Source: Lentzea flava (GTDB taxonomy: Bacteria; Actinomycetota; Actinomycetes; Mycobacteriales; Pseudonocardiaceae). From it: a stretch of 64,000 bases of DNA. This document shows, one piece after another, positions 17,595 through 26,432 of this stretch. The notes under the pieces are model-generated. The model was not told the origin of the DNA. It saw only the letters and a list, made by a program, of their open reading frames with translations, and made no database searches. The stretch spans positions 1-64,000 of the forward strand of contig NZ_BMRE01000043.1 in assembly GCF_014648475.1 (NCBI RefSeq), read 5' to 3'. How positions within the stretch are numbered: the stretch's first letter is position 1; each line of letters starts with the position of its first letter. The position numbers and the translations under genes were made by a program.

Positions 17595-18425
17595 ATGCCG
17601 AAGCGCAACTCAAGCGTGGTGGGCCGGGAGTTCGGCAACGGCGTCCGCGCCGCCATCGAGCAAAGCGGTCTGACCCAGCGGGCACTGGCCGGGCTGTTGG
17701 ACTGGCAGGAAGCCAAGATCTCCGATCTGGTGCAGGGCAAGGGCGGCGTCACCGAGCTCGACCTCGTGCGGCTGCTGTCGTACTGCCGCACGCCCGCCGC
17801 CGAAGTCGAGCGGTTGGTCGCCTTGTTCCGCGAGTCGCGGGAGAAGGGCTGGCTGCTCTTCCCCGAGGACGGCGTGCCAGAGCGGCTGCGCAGCCTGATC
17901 GAGCAGGAACGCCTCGCCAGCAAGATCTCCGTGTGGACGATGAACCTCGTTCCGGGTCTGCTGCAGATCGCCGCCTACATGCGTGCTGTGGCCGAGAAGT
18001 CGACTCGGCTCAACCCCGCGGACATCGACGCTTTCATCCAGACGAAGCTGGACCGGCAGATGATCCTGAGGCCTGGTCACGAGTTCATCTTCTACGTGCA
18101 CGAGCAAGCCCTGCGCCTGCCTGTCGGTGGACCAGATGTGATGCGGGCGCAGCTAACTCACATTCGCACCATGTTGGTACGCCAGTACATCACCTTCCGG
18201 GTTGTGCCGACGGCCATCGGCGCACACGCCGGGTTGGCCAGCTCTTTCACCCAGCTGATGTACGAGAAGTTCGAGCCGGTCATCTACATCGAGAACCACA
18301 ACACCGGCCTCTTCTTGGAGGACAAGGGTTCGCTTGAGACCTACGCCAACGCGCTTAATGGGCTGGATCGGGATGCCTTGGACACGGAACAATCGAGGGA
18401 GCTGATCACCAGCATCCTGTTCTGA
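17595..18425 (+). CDS. XRE-family regulator with DUF5753 domain
   Basis: Helix-turn-helix regulator of the large actinomycete family that includes WhiJ-like proteins, 276 residues. The N-terminal Cro/CI-type HTH is at about residues 20-65 (AIEQSGLTQRALAGLLDWQE), followed by DUF5753 (about 95-270) with FRVVPTAIGAHAGLASSFTQL. Members are typically paired with a DUF397 protein, and that is the case here: the DUF397 gene follows after 13 bp. Target genes are unknown. This unit lies inside the normally contiguous DUF501-ppx interval. Confidence 0.9.
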   Translation: MPKRNSSVVGREFGNGVRAAIEQSGLTQRALAGLLDWQEAKISDLVQGKGGVTELDLVRLLSYCRTPAAEVERLVALFRESREKGWLLFPEDGVPERLRSLIEQERLASKISVWTMNLVPGLLQIAAYMRAVAEKSTRLNPADIDAFIQTKLDRQMILRPGHEFIFYVHEQALRLPVGGPDVMRAQLTHIRTMLVRQYITFRVVPTAIGAHAGLASSFTQLMYEKFEPVIYIENHNTGLFLEDKGSLETYANALNGLDRDALDTEQSRELITSILF

Positions 18426-18438
18426 GGAGGCGTTCCGC

Positions 18439-18597
18439 ATGCCGAACTGGCGCAAGAGCAGCTACAGCGCAGATGGAAGCGAGTGCGTTGAGGTCGGCCA
18501 CGGCATCGGCATCCGTGACAGCAAGGCTCCCGCCACTCACCTCCCCGTGTCGGAGGAGGCCTGGACGGCCTTCCTACACCTCGTGAAGACCCCGTGA
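18439..18597 (+). CDS. DUF397 small protein
   Basis: A 52-residue DUF397 protein beginning MPNWRKSSYSADGSECVEV, with the family's W.KSSYS...G.CVEV pattern and the later GIRDSKAP. GAGGAGG at 18424-18430 is a strong ribosome site eight bases before the ATG. DUF397 proteins accompany XRE/DUF5753 regulators and may modulate them or form a toxin-antitoxin-like pair; the biochemical role is unknown. Its TGA overlaps the GTG of the next gene (GTGA), linking all three genes. Confidence 0.88.
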   Translation: MPNWRKSSYSADGSECVEVGHGIGIRDSKAPATHLPVSEEAWTAFLHLVKTP

Positions 18598-19040
18598 CCT
18601 CAAGGTTCACGCGCGAAACCGAGAAAACGCTCAGAGGCGCCGGTTGGTACCCAGGCAGGACGGTCGACACCGCGGTGTGGCGCGTCCCGCTGGAGGAGTC
18701 GGGCTTCGTCTTCCCCGAAGCAGCAGAACGGTTCCTCGCGGAGTTCGGCGGCCTGTCCGTCGACCACGGCGGCCCAGGACTCACGCGGGCGAAGGAGCCG
18801 TTCGAGTTCGACCCGCTGCTCGCACTCGGCGAGGACGACAGGTTCGGCGAATGGGGAGCCTCGGTCGGCAGGGTCATCGCGCCGCTCGGCGAGCTCGACC
18901 GGGGCAGGTTCTTCCTCGGCATCGATGAGAACAGCGTGATTTACCTCGTCGCCGACTGGCTGGCGTCGTTCGGCGCCGGTGACGAAGGGCTGGAGCACCT
19001 GGTCCTGGGGGTGATGCCGGAGCGAGTGCGTGCGTCCTGA
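18594..19040 (+). CDS. SUKH-3-like immunity/effector-associated protein
   Basis: A 148-residue protein with the pattern of SUKH-3 immunity proteins: GAGWYPGRTVDTAVW near the start, a central AAERFLAEFGGLSVDH, PFEFDPLLALGEDDRF, and IDENSVIYLVADWLASFG near the end. SUKH proteins neutralise polymorphic toxins. No toxin gene is adjacent, so it could be an orphan immunity gene or a repurposed member. GTG 18594 overlaps DUF397 by four bases, and the acetyltransferase gene overlaps its 3' end by 11 bp. Confidence 0.78.
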   Translation: MTSRFTRETEKTLRGAGWYPGRTVDTAVWRVPLEESGFVFPEAAERFLAEFGGLSVDHGGPGLTRAKEPFEFDPLLALGEDDRFGEWGASVGRVIAPLGELDRGRFFLGIDENSVIYLVADWLASFGAGDEGLEHLVLGVMPERVRAS

Positions 19041-19587
19041 CTACCCGCTGAAGACCGAGCGCCTGCTCCTGCGCCCCTTCGAAGAGCGCGACCTGGACGA
19101 CTTCTTCGCCTACCGCGCCCGTCCGGACGTCCAGCGCTACCTCTTCACCGAGGTCCCCGACCGGGCGGCGTGCGCGGAGCTGCTCGCCAGGCGGATGACC
19201 GAGGACGAGCTGACCGAGGAGGGGCAGCGGCTCGCGCTCGCCGTCTACTGGCCGGAGGCACGCAGGGTCGTCGGGGACGTCGTCCTCAAGTGGCTGAGCG
19301 AGACCGACCGCCAGGGCGAGATCGGCTACGGCTTCAACCCCGAGTTCCAGGGCAAGGGCCTCGCCACCGAGGCGGCCGGCGCGATGCTGAAGCTCGGCTT
19401 CGAAGGGCTCGGCCTGCACCGGATCATCGCCCAGTGTGATCCGCGCAACGAACCGTCCTGGCGCCTCATGGAACGCCTGGGCATGCGCAGGGAAGCCCAC
19501 TTCAGGGACTTCGGGATCTTGAAGGGCGAGTGGGGCGACCTCTACGTGTACGCCATGCTTGCGGAGGAGTACCGGACGCTGAAGTAG
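19030..19587 (+). CDS. GNAT acetyltransferase, RimJ/RimL-like
   Basis: N-acetyltransferase of 185 residues of the RimJ/RimL-like GNAT_3 type: LKTERLLLRPFEERDLDDFF at the N-terminus, the acetyl-CoA loop NPEFQGKGLATEA, and the closing NEPSWRLMERLGMRREAHF. Substrates in this class include ribosomal proteins, aminoglycosides and other amines, so none can be assigned. GTG 19030 overlaps the SUKH-like gene; ppx follows after 8 bp, so it may be transcribed with ppx. Confidence 0.88.
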   Translation: MRPDYPLKTERLLLRPFEERDLDDFFAYRARPDVQRYLFTEVPDRAACAELLARRMTEDELTEEGQRLALAVYWPEARRVVGDVVLKWLSETDRQGEIGYGFNPEFQGKGLATEAAGAMLKLGFEGLGLHRIIAQCDPRNEPSWRLMERLGMRREAHFRDFGILKGEWGDLYVYAMLAEEYRTLK

Positions 19588-19595
19588 GGGTGATC

Positions 19596-20537
19596 ATGTC
19601 GCGGGTTGCGGCGATCGACTGCGGGACCAACTCGATCCGACTGCTCGTCGCGGACGTGACGAAGCGCGACGACGGCACCGCGTGGCTGCGGGACGTGCAC
19701 CGCGAGATGAAGATCGTTCGCCTCGGGCAGGGTGTGGACGCGACCGGGCGGTTGCACCCCGACGCGATCGAGCGGACGAAACAAGCGCTCCTCGACTACG
19801 CGCGCACGATGCAGCGCAAGGGCGTCGAAGTGGCCCGCATGGTCGCCACCAGCGCCACGCGCGACGCGAGCAACCGCGACGAGTTCTTCGGCATGACCGA
19901 GGAGATCCTCGGCGCGCCCGCGGAGGTGATCACCGGGGACGAGGAGGCGAGGCTCTCCTACCTCGGCGCGGTGGCCGATCTTGACCCGGACGAGGGACCC
20001 TTCCTCGTCACCGATTTGGGTGGAGGTTCGACCGAGTTCGTCCTCGGCGGCGGCTTGGAGGTCGAGGCCGCGCGGTCGATGGACATCGGGTGCGTGCGGC
20101 TGACCGAGCGGTTCATCCACTCCGATCCGCCCGGTAAGAGCGAAATCGCGGAAGCGGAAGCGTTTGCGCGCGCCGCGATCAAAGAAGCCTTCGAGATCGT
20201 GCCGGTCGAGAAGGCGAAGACGTGGATTGGCGTCGCCGGGACCGTCACAACGTTGTCAGCCCTGGTCCAAGGGCTGGAGGTGTACAACAGCGACGTTATT
20301 CACCTCAGCAGGATCACACTTGACAATGTTCGGGAAATCACCGACCGTATCCTCTCCATGACGCATGATGAGCGTGCCTCGCTCGGGCCCATGCACCCCG
20401 GTCGGGTGGACGTGATCTGCGGTGGAGCGCTCGTTCTACGCGCGATTGCCGAGGAGCTGGAGAATCGCGCGGGTATTCGCACGCTCGTGTGCAGTGAGCA
20501 CGACATCCTCGACGGCATCGCGTTTGCCCTGGTCTAG
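19596..20537 (+). CDS. ppx: Ppx/GppA-family exopolyphosphatase
   Basis: Exopolyphosphatase or guanosine pentaphosphate phosphohydrolase, 313 residues, the short two-domain actinobacterial form. ASKHA-fold motifs are AAIDCGTNSIRLLV (phosphate 1), the catalytic Glu region GDEEARLSYLG, DLGGGSTEF (phosphate 2) and GVAGTVTTLSAL. ATG 19596 is eight bases after the acetyltransferase stop; an in-frame extension further upstream is antisense-free but lacks family similarity. It closes the eno-ftsB-DUF501-ppx cluster and may affect polyphosphate and (p)ppGpp levels. Confidence 0.93.
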   Translation: MSRVAAIDCGTNSIRLLVADVTKRDDGTAWLRDVHREMKIVRLGQGVDATGRLHPDAIERTKQALLDYARTMQRKGVEVARMVATSATRDASNRDEFFGMTEEILGAPAEVITGDEEARLSYLGAVADLDPDEGPFLVTDLGGGSTEFVLGGGLEVEAARSMDIGCVRLTERFIHSDPPGKSEIAEAEAFARAAIKEAFEIVPVEKAKTWIGVAGTVTTLSALVQGLEVYNSDVIHLSRITLDNVREITDRILSMTHDERASLGPMHPGRVDVICGGALVLRAIAEELENRAGIRTLVCSEHDILDGIAFALV

Positions 20538-20635
20538 CGCCGAATTAAGGTCGACTTGAGGTGATCGTGACGAGTTTGTGACCGCTTTCGGTGCGCGTAC
20601 TCCTGGACACCCCGGTTAACGTCCTCTCACGTTTT

Positions 20636-20656
20636 GGGAGGTGGACGAGACCTCCC
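20636..20656. other. Short hairpin upstream of the peptide transporter operon
   Basis: GGGAGGT and ACCTCCC form a perfect 7-bp stem with a 7-base loop, preceded by TTTT. It lies 57 bp before the substrate-binding-protein gene and could be a weak terminator for ppx or part of the operon leader. No function is proven. Confidence 0.35.
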
Positions 20657-20713
20657 GGGGAGGCGTGCGCACGCAATAACTGCGGCGACGCCGGGGAAAG
20701 GCGGGAGAGACTG

Positions 20714-22342
20714 ATGTCGCGATCACGGGTTGCGTGGGTGGCTCTGCCAGTCGCGCTGGCCATGACGCTCAGCGCGTGCGGTGGCGGTGGTGGTAGTTCC
20801 ACCGCTGGTGGCAAGGAAGACCCGGACGGCACCGTGTCGATTTACGGCACCGAGCCCAAGAGCACGCTGTTCCCGGCCAACACGACCGAGGCGGGCGGCG
20901 GCAAGATCACCGACGCTCTGTTCACGCGTCTGGTCGGGTACAAGCCTGAGGACGGCGCCACGTTCAACCTGGCCGCGGAGTCGATCGAGTCGAGCGACGC
21001 CAAGGTCTACAAGATCAAGCTGAAGCCGGGCCAGAAGTTCCACGACGGCACCGACGTCAAGGCCAAGAACTTCGTCGACGCCTGGAACTACGCCGCGTAC
21101 GCGCCGAACGCGCAGCAGGCGGGCTCGTTCATGGCTCCGATCGAGGGCTACAAGGACGTCCACCCGGCCGACGAGGCCGCGAAGCCGGCCAAGGACAAGA
21201 TGTCCGGCCTGAAGGTCGTCAGCGACACCGAGTTCGAGGTCACGCTGAGCGCGCCCAACTCGGTCTTCCCGATCATGATCGGCTACCAGCCGTTCGCGCC
21301 GCTGCCCGACGCGTTCTTCGCGGACCCGAAGGCGTTCGAGGCGAAGCCGATCGGCAACGGCCCGATGAAGTTCGTCTCCCGCACGCCGAACGCGCTGATC
21401 AAGCTCGAGCGCTTCGACGACTACAAGCTCGAGGACAAGGTCCACTTCAAGACCCTCGACGTGAAGATCTACTCCAGCCAGGAGACCGCGTACCAGGACC
21501 TGGTCGCGGGCAAGCTGGACTTCATGGAGGCGCTGCCGCCGTCGGCCAAGGTCGGCGAGAAGTACAAGGCGGACCTCGGTGACCAGGTCCTGAACGCCAA
21601 CCTGCTGAGCCAGAGCGCGATCGCTCTGCCGTACTACATCCCGGCGTTCAAGGACAACGTGAAGCTCCGCCAGGCCATCTCGATGGCCATCAACCGCGAG
21701 CAGATCACCAAGACCGTGCTGGCCGGCTCCTACGTGCCGTCCGACGGCTGGGTCTCGCCCGGCATCAAGGGCTACCGCAAGGGCATCTGCGGCGAGTACT
21801 GCACGTACAACCCGGAGAAGGCCAAGCAGCTGTTCCAGGAGTCCGGCTTCACCGGCAAGCTGACCATCCAGTCCAACCAGGACGGTGGCCGCAAGGAGCC
21901 GCTCGAGGCGGCGTGCAACAGCATCAAGCAGGCGCTGGGCGTCGAGTGCGAGTTCGTCGGTGCCACCAACTTCGGTGCGTTCCGTCAGATCGTCGACGGC
22001 AAGCAGCTGACCGGCATGAGCCGTTCGGACTGGTCGGCCGACTACCCGTCGATCGAGAACTTCCTCAACCCGCTGTACCGCACCGGTGGTTCGTCGAACG
22101 ACTCGAACTACTCGAACCCCGCGGTGGACGCGCTGCTGGAGAAGGCCGACGGCACGGCGAACCCGGACGAGGCGATCAAGCTCTACCAGCAGGCGGAGGA
22201 CCTGATCGCGAAGGACATGCCGTCGATCCCGACGTGGAACGAGAAGGGCATCGGCGCGCGGTCGAAGAACCTCCTCGCCGCCAAGCTGACCTTCACCCGT
22301 GACGCCGAGCTCGCTGCGTTCCGCGTGAAGGCGAAGAGCTGA
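20714..22342 (+). CDS. Peptide ABC transporter substrate-binding lipoprotein
   Basis: Extracytoplasmic solute-binding protein of family 5 (SBP_bac_5), 542 residues, for di- or oligopeptides. ATG 20714 gives a lipoprotein signal with the lipobox LSAC (Cys about 22) followed by a Gly/Ser linker. The body carries family features such as LKPGQKFHDGTDVKAKNFVDAW and LRQAISMAINREQI. It leads an operon with two permeases and two ATPases, and a strong hairpin separates it from the first permease, consistent with higher expression of the binding protein. Confidence 0.92.
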   Translation: MSRSRVAWVALPVALAMTLSACGGGGGSSTAGGKEDPDGTVSIYGTEPKSTLFPANTTEAGGGKITDALFTRLVGYKPEDGATFNLAAESIESSDAKVYKIKLKPGQKFHDGTDVKAKNFVDAWNYAAYAPNAQQAGSFMAPIEGYKDVHPADEAAKPAKDKMSGLKVVSDTEFEVTLSAPNSVFPIMIGYQPFAPLPDAFFADPKAFEAKPIGNGPMKFVSRTPNALIKLERFDDYKLEDKVHFKTLDVKIYSSQETAYQDLVAGKLDFMEALPPSAKVGEKYKADLGDQVLNANLLSQSAIALPYYIPAFKDNVKLRQAISMAINREQITKTVLAGSYVPSDGWVSPGIKGYRKGICGEYCTYNPEKAKQLFQESGFTGKLTIQSNQDGGRKEPLEAACNSIKQALGVECEFVGATNFGAFRQIVDGKQLTGMSRSDWSADYPSIENFLNPLYRTGGSSNDSNYSNPAVDALLEKADGTANPDEAIKLYQQAEDLIAKDMPSIPTWNEKGIGARSKNLLAAKLTFTRDAELAAFRVKAKS

Positions 22343-22393
22343 CAGCCGACGAAGCACACGTCTGAACCTGAGCAAGTGATCTCTGAGCAGTAA

Positions 22394-22444
22394 CCCTTTC
22401 CGGCCTCGCGTCCGCCAAGCGTTACGGACGCGGGGCCGGAAGGG
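22394..22444 (+). terminator. Intra-operon hairpin between binding protein and permease
   Basis: An approximately 20-bp stem (CCCTTTCCGGCCTCGCGTCC side against CGGACGCGGGGCCGGAAGGG) with one bulged T and one G-T pair closes a loop of about 10 bases. No T-run follows, so it may be a partial terminator or an mRNA-stabilising element that lets the binding protein be made in excess over the membrane components. The structure is seen; the role is inferred. Confidence 0.7.
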
Positions 22445-22492
22445 TGTTCAGGCTCAGGCCAGGCGCCCCCCACCACGCAAGGAGCCGACCTC

Positions 22493-23422
22493 ATGGGTCG
22501 CTATGTGCTGCGCCGTCTGCTGCAGCTGATACCGGTCTTCCTGGGGACCACTTTTCTGATCTACGCCCTGGTGTGGGCGATTCCGCAGGACCCGTTCTCG
22601 GGCAAGTGCGGCCAGCGGCCGTGCGACCCGTCGTACATCGCCGAGATGAGCGCGAAGCTCAACCTCAACGACCCGTTGCTGATCCAGTACTTCAAGTACC
22701 TCGGCAACCTGCTGACCGGCGACTTCGGCACGACGTTCAACGGTGTCTCCGTCGGTGAGCAGATCTCCACCTCCTGGCCCATCACCTTCAAGCTCGGCAT
22801 CATCGCGGTGATCATCGAGGCGCTCATCGGCATCATCGCCGGTGTCCTCACCGGTCTGCGCAAGCAGGGCTTCCTGGACAACCTGGTGCTGGTGTCGACG
22901 CTGTTCCTGATCTCGCTGCCGGTGTTCGTCACCGGCTTCGTGCTGAGGCTCTACCTCGGCCCGCAGGGCTTCGACATCATGGACACATCGGTCAGCACCG
23001 ATCCGACGATCGGGGAGCTGATCCTTCCCGGCTTCGTGCTCGGCAGTCTCTCGATGGCCTACGTCGCCCGGCTGACGCGGACGAGCATCGTGGAGAACCG
23101 CCGCTCCGACTACGTGCGCACGGCGATCGCGAAGGGCCAGCCGCAGACGCGCGTCGTCGGCATCCACCTGCTGCGCAACTCGCTGATCCCGGTGATCACG
23201 TTCCTCGGCACCGACCTCGGTAGCCTCATGGGCGGCGCGATCGTCACCGAGGGCGTGTTCAACATCAACGGCATCGGTGGCCTGATCTTCCGCGGCATCC
23301 AGGAGAAGGAAGGCGTCATGGTCACGGGCATCGTGACCCTGCTGGTGCTCGTCTACCTGCTGGCCAGCCTTCTCGTCGACCTCCTGTACGCCGTTCTCGA
23401 CCCGAGGATTCGCTATGAGTGA
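22493..23422 (+). CDS. Peptide ABC transporter permease, DppB type
   Basis: Inner-membrane permease of 309 residues with about six helices. The N-terminus MGRYVLRRLLQLIPVFLGTT is typical of DppB/OppB, and the EAA loop is recognisable around DYVRTAIAKGQPQTRVVGIH. It pairs with the next gene's product to form the transport channel. Its stop overlaps the next start by eight bases. Confidence 0.92.
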   Translation: MGRYVLRRLLQLIPVFLGTTFLIYALVWAIPQDPFSGKCGQRPCDPSYIAEMSAKLNLNDPLLIQYFKYLGNLLTGDFGTTFNGVSVGEQISTSWPITFKLGIIAVIIEALIGIIAGVLTGLRKQGFLDNLVLVSTLFLISLPVFVTGFVLRLYLGPQGFDIMDTSVSTDPTIGELILPGFVLGSLSMAYVARLTRTSIVENRRSDYVRTAIAKGQPQTRVVGIHLLRNSLIPVITFLGTDLGSLMGGAIVTEGVFNINGIGGLIFRGIQEKEGVMVTGIVTLLVLVYLLASLLVDLLYAVLDPRIRYE

Positions 23423-24389
23423 CCCAGGATCCGTGTCCGGCGGAACCGGACTCGAGGCGGCCGCGGCCGCCGGCGTCGACCAGGCGAGCCACCTCGACGA
23501 CTCGTCGCAGAAGCAGCGCAGGCCGCGCTCCCTGTGGAGCGACGCGTGGCAGGAGTTGCGGCGCAAGCCCACGTTCATCATCTCGCTGGTGATCATCGTG
23601 ATCGTCGTGGTGATGGCGATCTGGCCGTCGCTCTTCACGTCGGTCGACCCGCGCCACGCCAACCTCGACAAGTCGCTGGCCACACCGTCCAGCGAGGCGT
23701 GGTTCGGCTACGACCTGCAGGGCTACGACGTGTACGCCCGTGCCATGTACGGCGCGCGGGCGTCGTTGCTGGTGGGCATCTTCTCGACGATCCTGACCGT
23801 GCTGATCGGCTCGTTCGTCGGCATCATCGCGGGCTACGCGAAGACGTGGATCGACAGCGTGCTGTCCCGGTTCGCCGACATCTTCGCGGGCATCCCGTTC
23901 GTGCTCGGCGCGATCGTCATCCTCACGACGCTGAACGCACCGTCGGAGAACCCCGGTGTGGTCCGGATCGTCACGCAGGTGGTGCTCTCGATCGCGGTGC
24001 TGTCGTGGCCGGTCGCGATGCGCATCATGCGGTCCGCGACGCTGGTGGCGAAGCAGCAGGACTACGTCAAGGCCGCGCGCGGTCTCGGCGCCTCCCCGCT
24101 GCGGATCGTGTTCCGGCACCTGCTGCCCAACACGGTCGCGCCGGTGATGGTCTACGCGACGATCGCCCTGGGTGCCTTCATCGGTGCAGAGGCGACGCTC
24201 GCGTTCCTCGGCATCGGCCTGCGTCCGCCGGTCGTGTCGTGGGGCGTGATGATCTCGGAGTCCCGCGACTACTTCCAGTCGGCACCGCACATGCTGCTGT
24301 TCCCCGCGGGCTTCGTGACCGTCACCGTGCTGGCCTTCGTCATGCTCGGCGACGCCGTGCGCGACGCTCTCGACCCCAAGTCCCGATAG
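23415..24389 (+). CDS. Peptide ABC transporter permease, DppC type
   Basis: Second permease, 324 residues. It has the DppC-type longer cytoplasmic N-terminus (about 45 residues) before the first helix (FIISLVIIVIVVVMAI) and the EAA loop DYVKAARGLGASPLRIVFRH, which contacts the ATPases. GSFVGIIAGYAKTWIDSVLSR and FADIFAGIPF are typical. It overlaps DppB by eight bases and is followed nine bases later by the first ATPase gene. Confidence 0.92.
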   Translation: MSDPGSVSGGTGLEAAAAAGVDQASHLDDSSQKQRRPRSLWSDAWQELRRKPTFIISLVIIVIVVVMAIWPSLFTSVDPRHANLDKSLATPSSEAWFGYDLQGYDVYARAMYGARASLLVGIFSTILTVLIGSFVGIIAGYAKTWIDSVLSRFADIFAGIPFVLGAIVILTTLNAPSENPGVVRIVTQVVLSIAVLSWPVAMRIMRSATLVAKQQDYVKAARGLGASPLRIVFRHLLPNTVAPVMVYATIALGAFIGAEATLAFLGIGLRPPVVSWGVMISESRDYFQSAPHMLLFPAGFVTVTVLAFVMLGDAVRDALDPKSR

Positions 24390-24398
24390 GGAGATCTC

Positions 24399-25385
24399 GT
24401 GACTCAGCCATTGCTGGAGGTCGAGGATCTCCACGTGGAATTCCGCACCCGCGACGGTGTCGCGAAGGTGCTCAACGGCGTTTCGTACCACGTCTCGGCG
24501 GGCGAAACCCTTGCGGTGCTGGGTGAATCCGGCTCCGGCAAGTCCGTGACCGCGCAGACGATCATGGGCATCCTGGACATGCCGCCCGCGTTCATCACCA
24601 AGGGCTCGATCAAGTTCCGCGGTGAGGACCTGCTGACCAAGTCGGCGGAGGAGCGGCGTCAGGTTCGTGGCGAGGGCATCGCCATGATCTTCCAGGACGC
24701 GTTGTCCGCCCTGAACCCCGTGTTCACGGTCGGGTTCCAGATCGAGGAGCAGCTCAAGGTCCGCCGCGGAATGTCCAAAGCGGACGCCCGCAAGCGCGCT
24801 GTGGAGCTGCTCGACCAGGTCAAGATCCCGAACGCCAAGGGCCGCGTCTCGGACTACCCGCACCAGTTCTCCGGCGGTATGCGGCAGCGCGCGATGATCG
24901 CGATGTCGCTGGCGCTCGACCCGGAGCTGCTGATCGCGGACGAGCCCACCACCGCTCTGGACGTCACCGTGCAGGCCCAGATCATGGACCTGCTGGCGGA
25001 GATCCAGAAGGAACGCGACATGGGCATGATCCTGATCACCCACGACCTCGGCGTCGTCGCCGACGTCGCGGACCGGATCTCGGTCATGTACGCGGGCCGC
25101 ATCGTCGAGCACGCCGACGTGTACGAGCTGTTCCGCGCGCCGGGCCACCCGTACACCGAGTCGCTGCTGGAATCGTTGCCGCGCCTGGACCTCAAGGGCC
25201 AGGAGCTCAAGACGATCAAGGGTCTGCCCCCGTCGCTGACCAACATCCCGCCCGGCTGCCCGTTCAACCCGCGCTGCCCGCGCGCGTTCGACCGGTGCGT
25301 CACGGAGGTTCCTGCCGTGCACAACCTCGGCATGGGCCGCACCAGCCGGTGCCACATCGCGGAGGAGGTCGTCGCTCGTGGCTGA
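24399..25385 (+). CDS. Peptide ABC transporter ATPase, DppD type
   Basis: Nucleotide-binding subunit, 328 residues. Walker A is GESGSGKSVT, the signature FSGGMRQRAMIAMSLA, Walker B LLIADEPTTALDVT and the switch His in LITHDLGVVADVAD. The C-terminal oligopeptide-transporter extension (PPGCPFNPRCPRAFDRC) has the four-Cys pattern that in DppD/OppD homologues can bind an iron-sulphur cluster. GTG start; the stop overlaps DppF by eight bases. Confidence 0.94.
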   Translation: MTQPLLEVEDLHVEFRTRDGVAKVLNGVSYHVSAGETLAVLGESGSGKSVTAQTIMGILDMPPAFITKGSIKFRGEDLLTKSAEERRQVRGEGIAMIFQDALSALNPVFTVGFQIEEQLKVRRGMSKADARKRAVELLDQVKIPNAKGRVSDYPHQFSGGMRQRAMIAMSLALDPELLIADEPTTALDVTVQAQIMDLLAEIQKERDMGMILITHDLGVVADVADRISVMYAGRIVEHADVYELFRAPGHPYTESLLESLPRLDLKGQELKTIKGLPPSLTNIPPGCPFNPRCPRAFDRCVTEVPAVHNLGMGRTSRCHIAEEVVARG

Positions 25386-26373
25386 GGCGATCCTCGAGGT
25401 CGAGAACCTCGTCAAGCACTTCCCGGTCCGCGTCGGCGTGCTGTTCAAGCGCACCGTGGGCCACGTCAAGGCCGTCGACGGCGTCTCGTTCTCGTTGAAC
25501 AAGGGCGAGACCCTGGGCGTCGTGGGCGAGTCCGGCTGCGGCAAGTCCACCCTGGCCCAGGTGCTGATGCGCCTGGAGCCGCCGACGTCCGGCGTGGCCC
25601 GCTTCGAGGGCCGCGACATCTTCAGCATGAAGGGCGCGGAGCTGCGCAAGCTGCGCCGCGACATCCAGATCGTGCTGCAGGACCCGTACACGTCGCTGAA
25701 CCCGCGCATGACGGTCGGCGATATCGTCGGTGAGCCCTTCGAGATCCACACCGAGGTGGCGCCGAAGGGTTCGCGCCAGCAGAAGGTCCAGGAACTCCTG
25801 GAGATCGTGGGTCTCAACCCGGAGCACATCAACCGGTACCCGCACCAGTTCTCCGGCGGTCAGCGCCAGCGCATCGGCATCGCGCGTGCGCTGGCGCTGA
25901 AGCCCAAGGTGATCGTGTGCGACGAGCCGGTGTCCGCTCTGGACGTGTCGATCCAGGCCCAGGTGATGAACCTGCTGGGCGACCTGCAGAGCGAGATGGG
26001 CCTGTCGTACGTCTTCATCGCCCACGACCTGTCGGTGGTGCGCCACCTGTCCGACCGCGTCGCGGTGATGTACCTCGGCAAGATCGTGGAGATCGGCACC
26101 GAGGACGAGATCTACGAGCGGCCGATGCACCCGTACACGCAGGCGCTGCTGTCCGCCGTGCCGGTGCCGGACCCGACCCAGCGCGGCCGGCGTGACGTCA
26201 TCCGCCTGACGGGTGACGTGCCGTCACCGATCGACCCGCCGTCGGGCTGCCGGTTCCGCACGCGGTGCTGGAAGGCGCAGGACGTCTGCGCGACCGAGGT
26301 GCCGGAGCTGGTGCCGCGGAACGGGGGCCACCCGGCCGCGTGCCACTTCGCCGAGGAGCGCTCGGTCGTCTGA
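25378..26373 (+). CDS. Peptide ABC transporter ATPase, DppF type
   Basis: Second nucleotide-binding subunit, 331 residues, partner of DppD. Walker A GESGCGKSTL, signature FSGGQRQRIGIARALA, Walker B VIVCDEPVSALDVS, switch His in FIAHDLSVV. The C-terminal extension contains the Cys-rich PPSGCRFRTRCWKAQDVC. It is the last gene of the transporter operon; a strong hairpin lies just downstream at 26384-26432. Confidence 0.94.
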   Translation: MAEAILEVENLVKHFPVRVGVLFKRTVGHVKAVDGVSFSLNKGETLGVVGESGCGKSTLAQVLMRLEPPTSGVARFEGRDIFSMKGAELRKLRRDIQIVLQDPYTSLNPRMTVGDIVGEPFEIHTEVAPKGSRQQKVQELLEIVGLNPEHINRYPHQFSGGQRQRIGIARALALKPKVIVCDEPVSALDVSIQAQVMNLLGDLQSEMGLSYVFIAHDLSVVRHLSDRVAVMYLGKIVEIGTEDEIYERPMHPYTQALLSAVPVPDPTQRGRRDVIRLTGDVPSPIDPPSGCRFRTRCWKAQDVCATEVPELVPRNGGHPAACHFAEERSVV

Positions 26374-26383
26374 ACCGTTTTTT

Positions 26384-26432
26384 GATGAACGGCGCATTTG
26401 TTCACCTGAGGTGGACGAATGCGCCGTTCATC
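26384..26432. terminator. Bidirectional hairpin terminator between dpp operon and GNAT gene
   Basis: A stem of about 22 bp formed by GATGAACGGCGCATTTGTTC against the matching 3' arm ending GCGCCGTTCATC, with two G-T pairs and a three-base tip. A TTTTTT run lies on its 5' side. It separates the transporter operon from the converging acetyltransferase gene. Confidence 0.75.
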
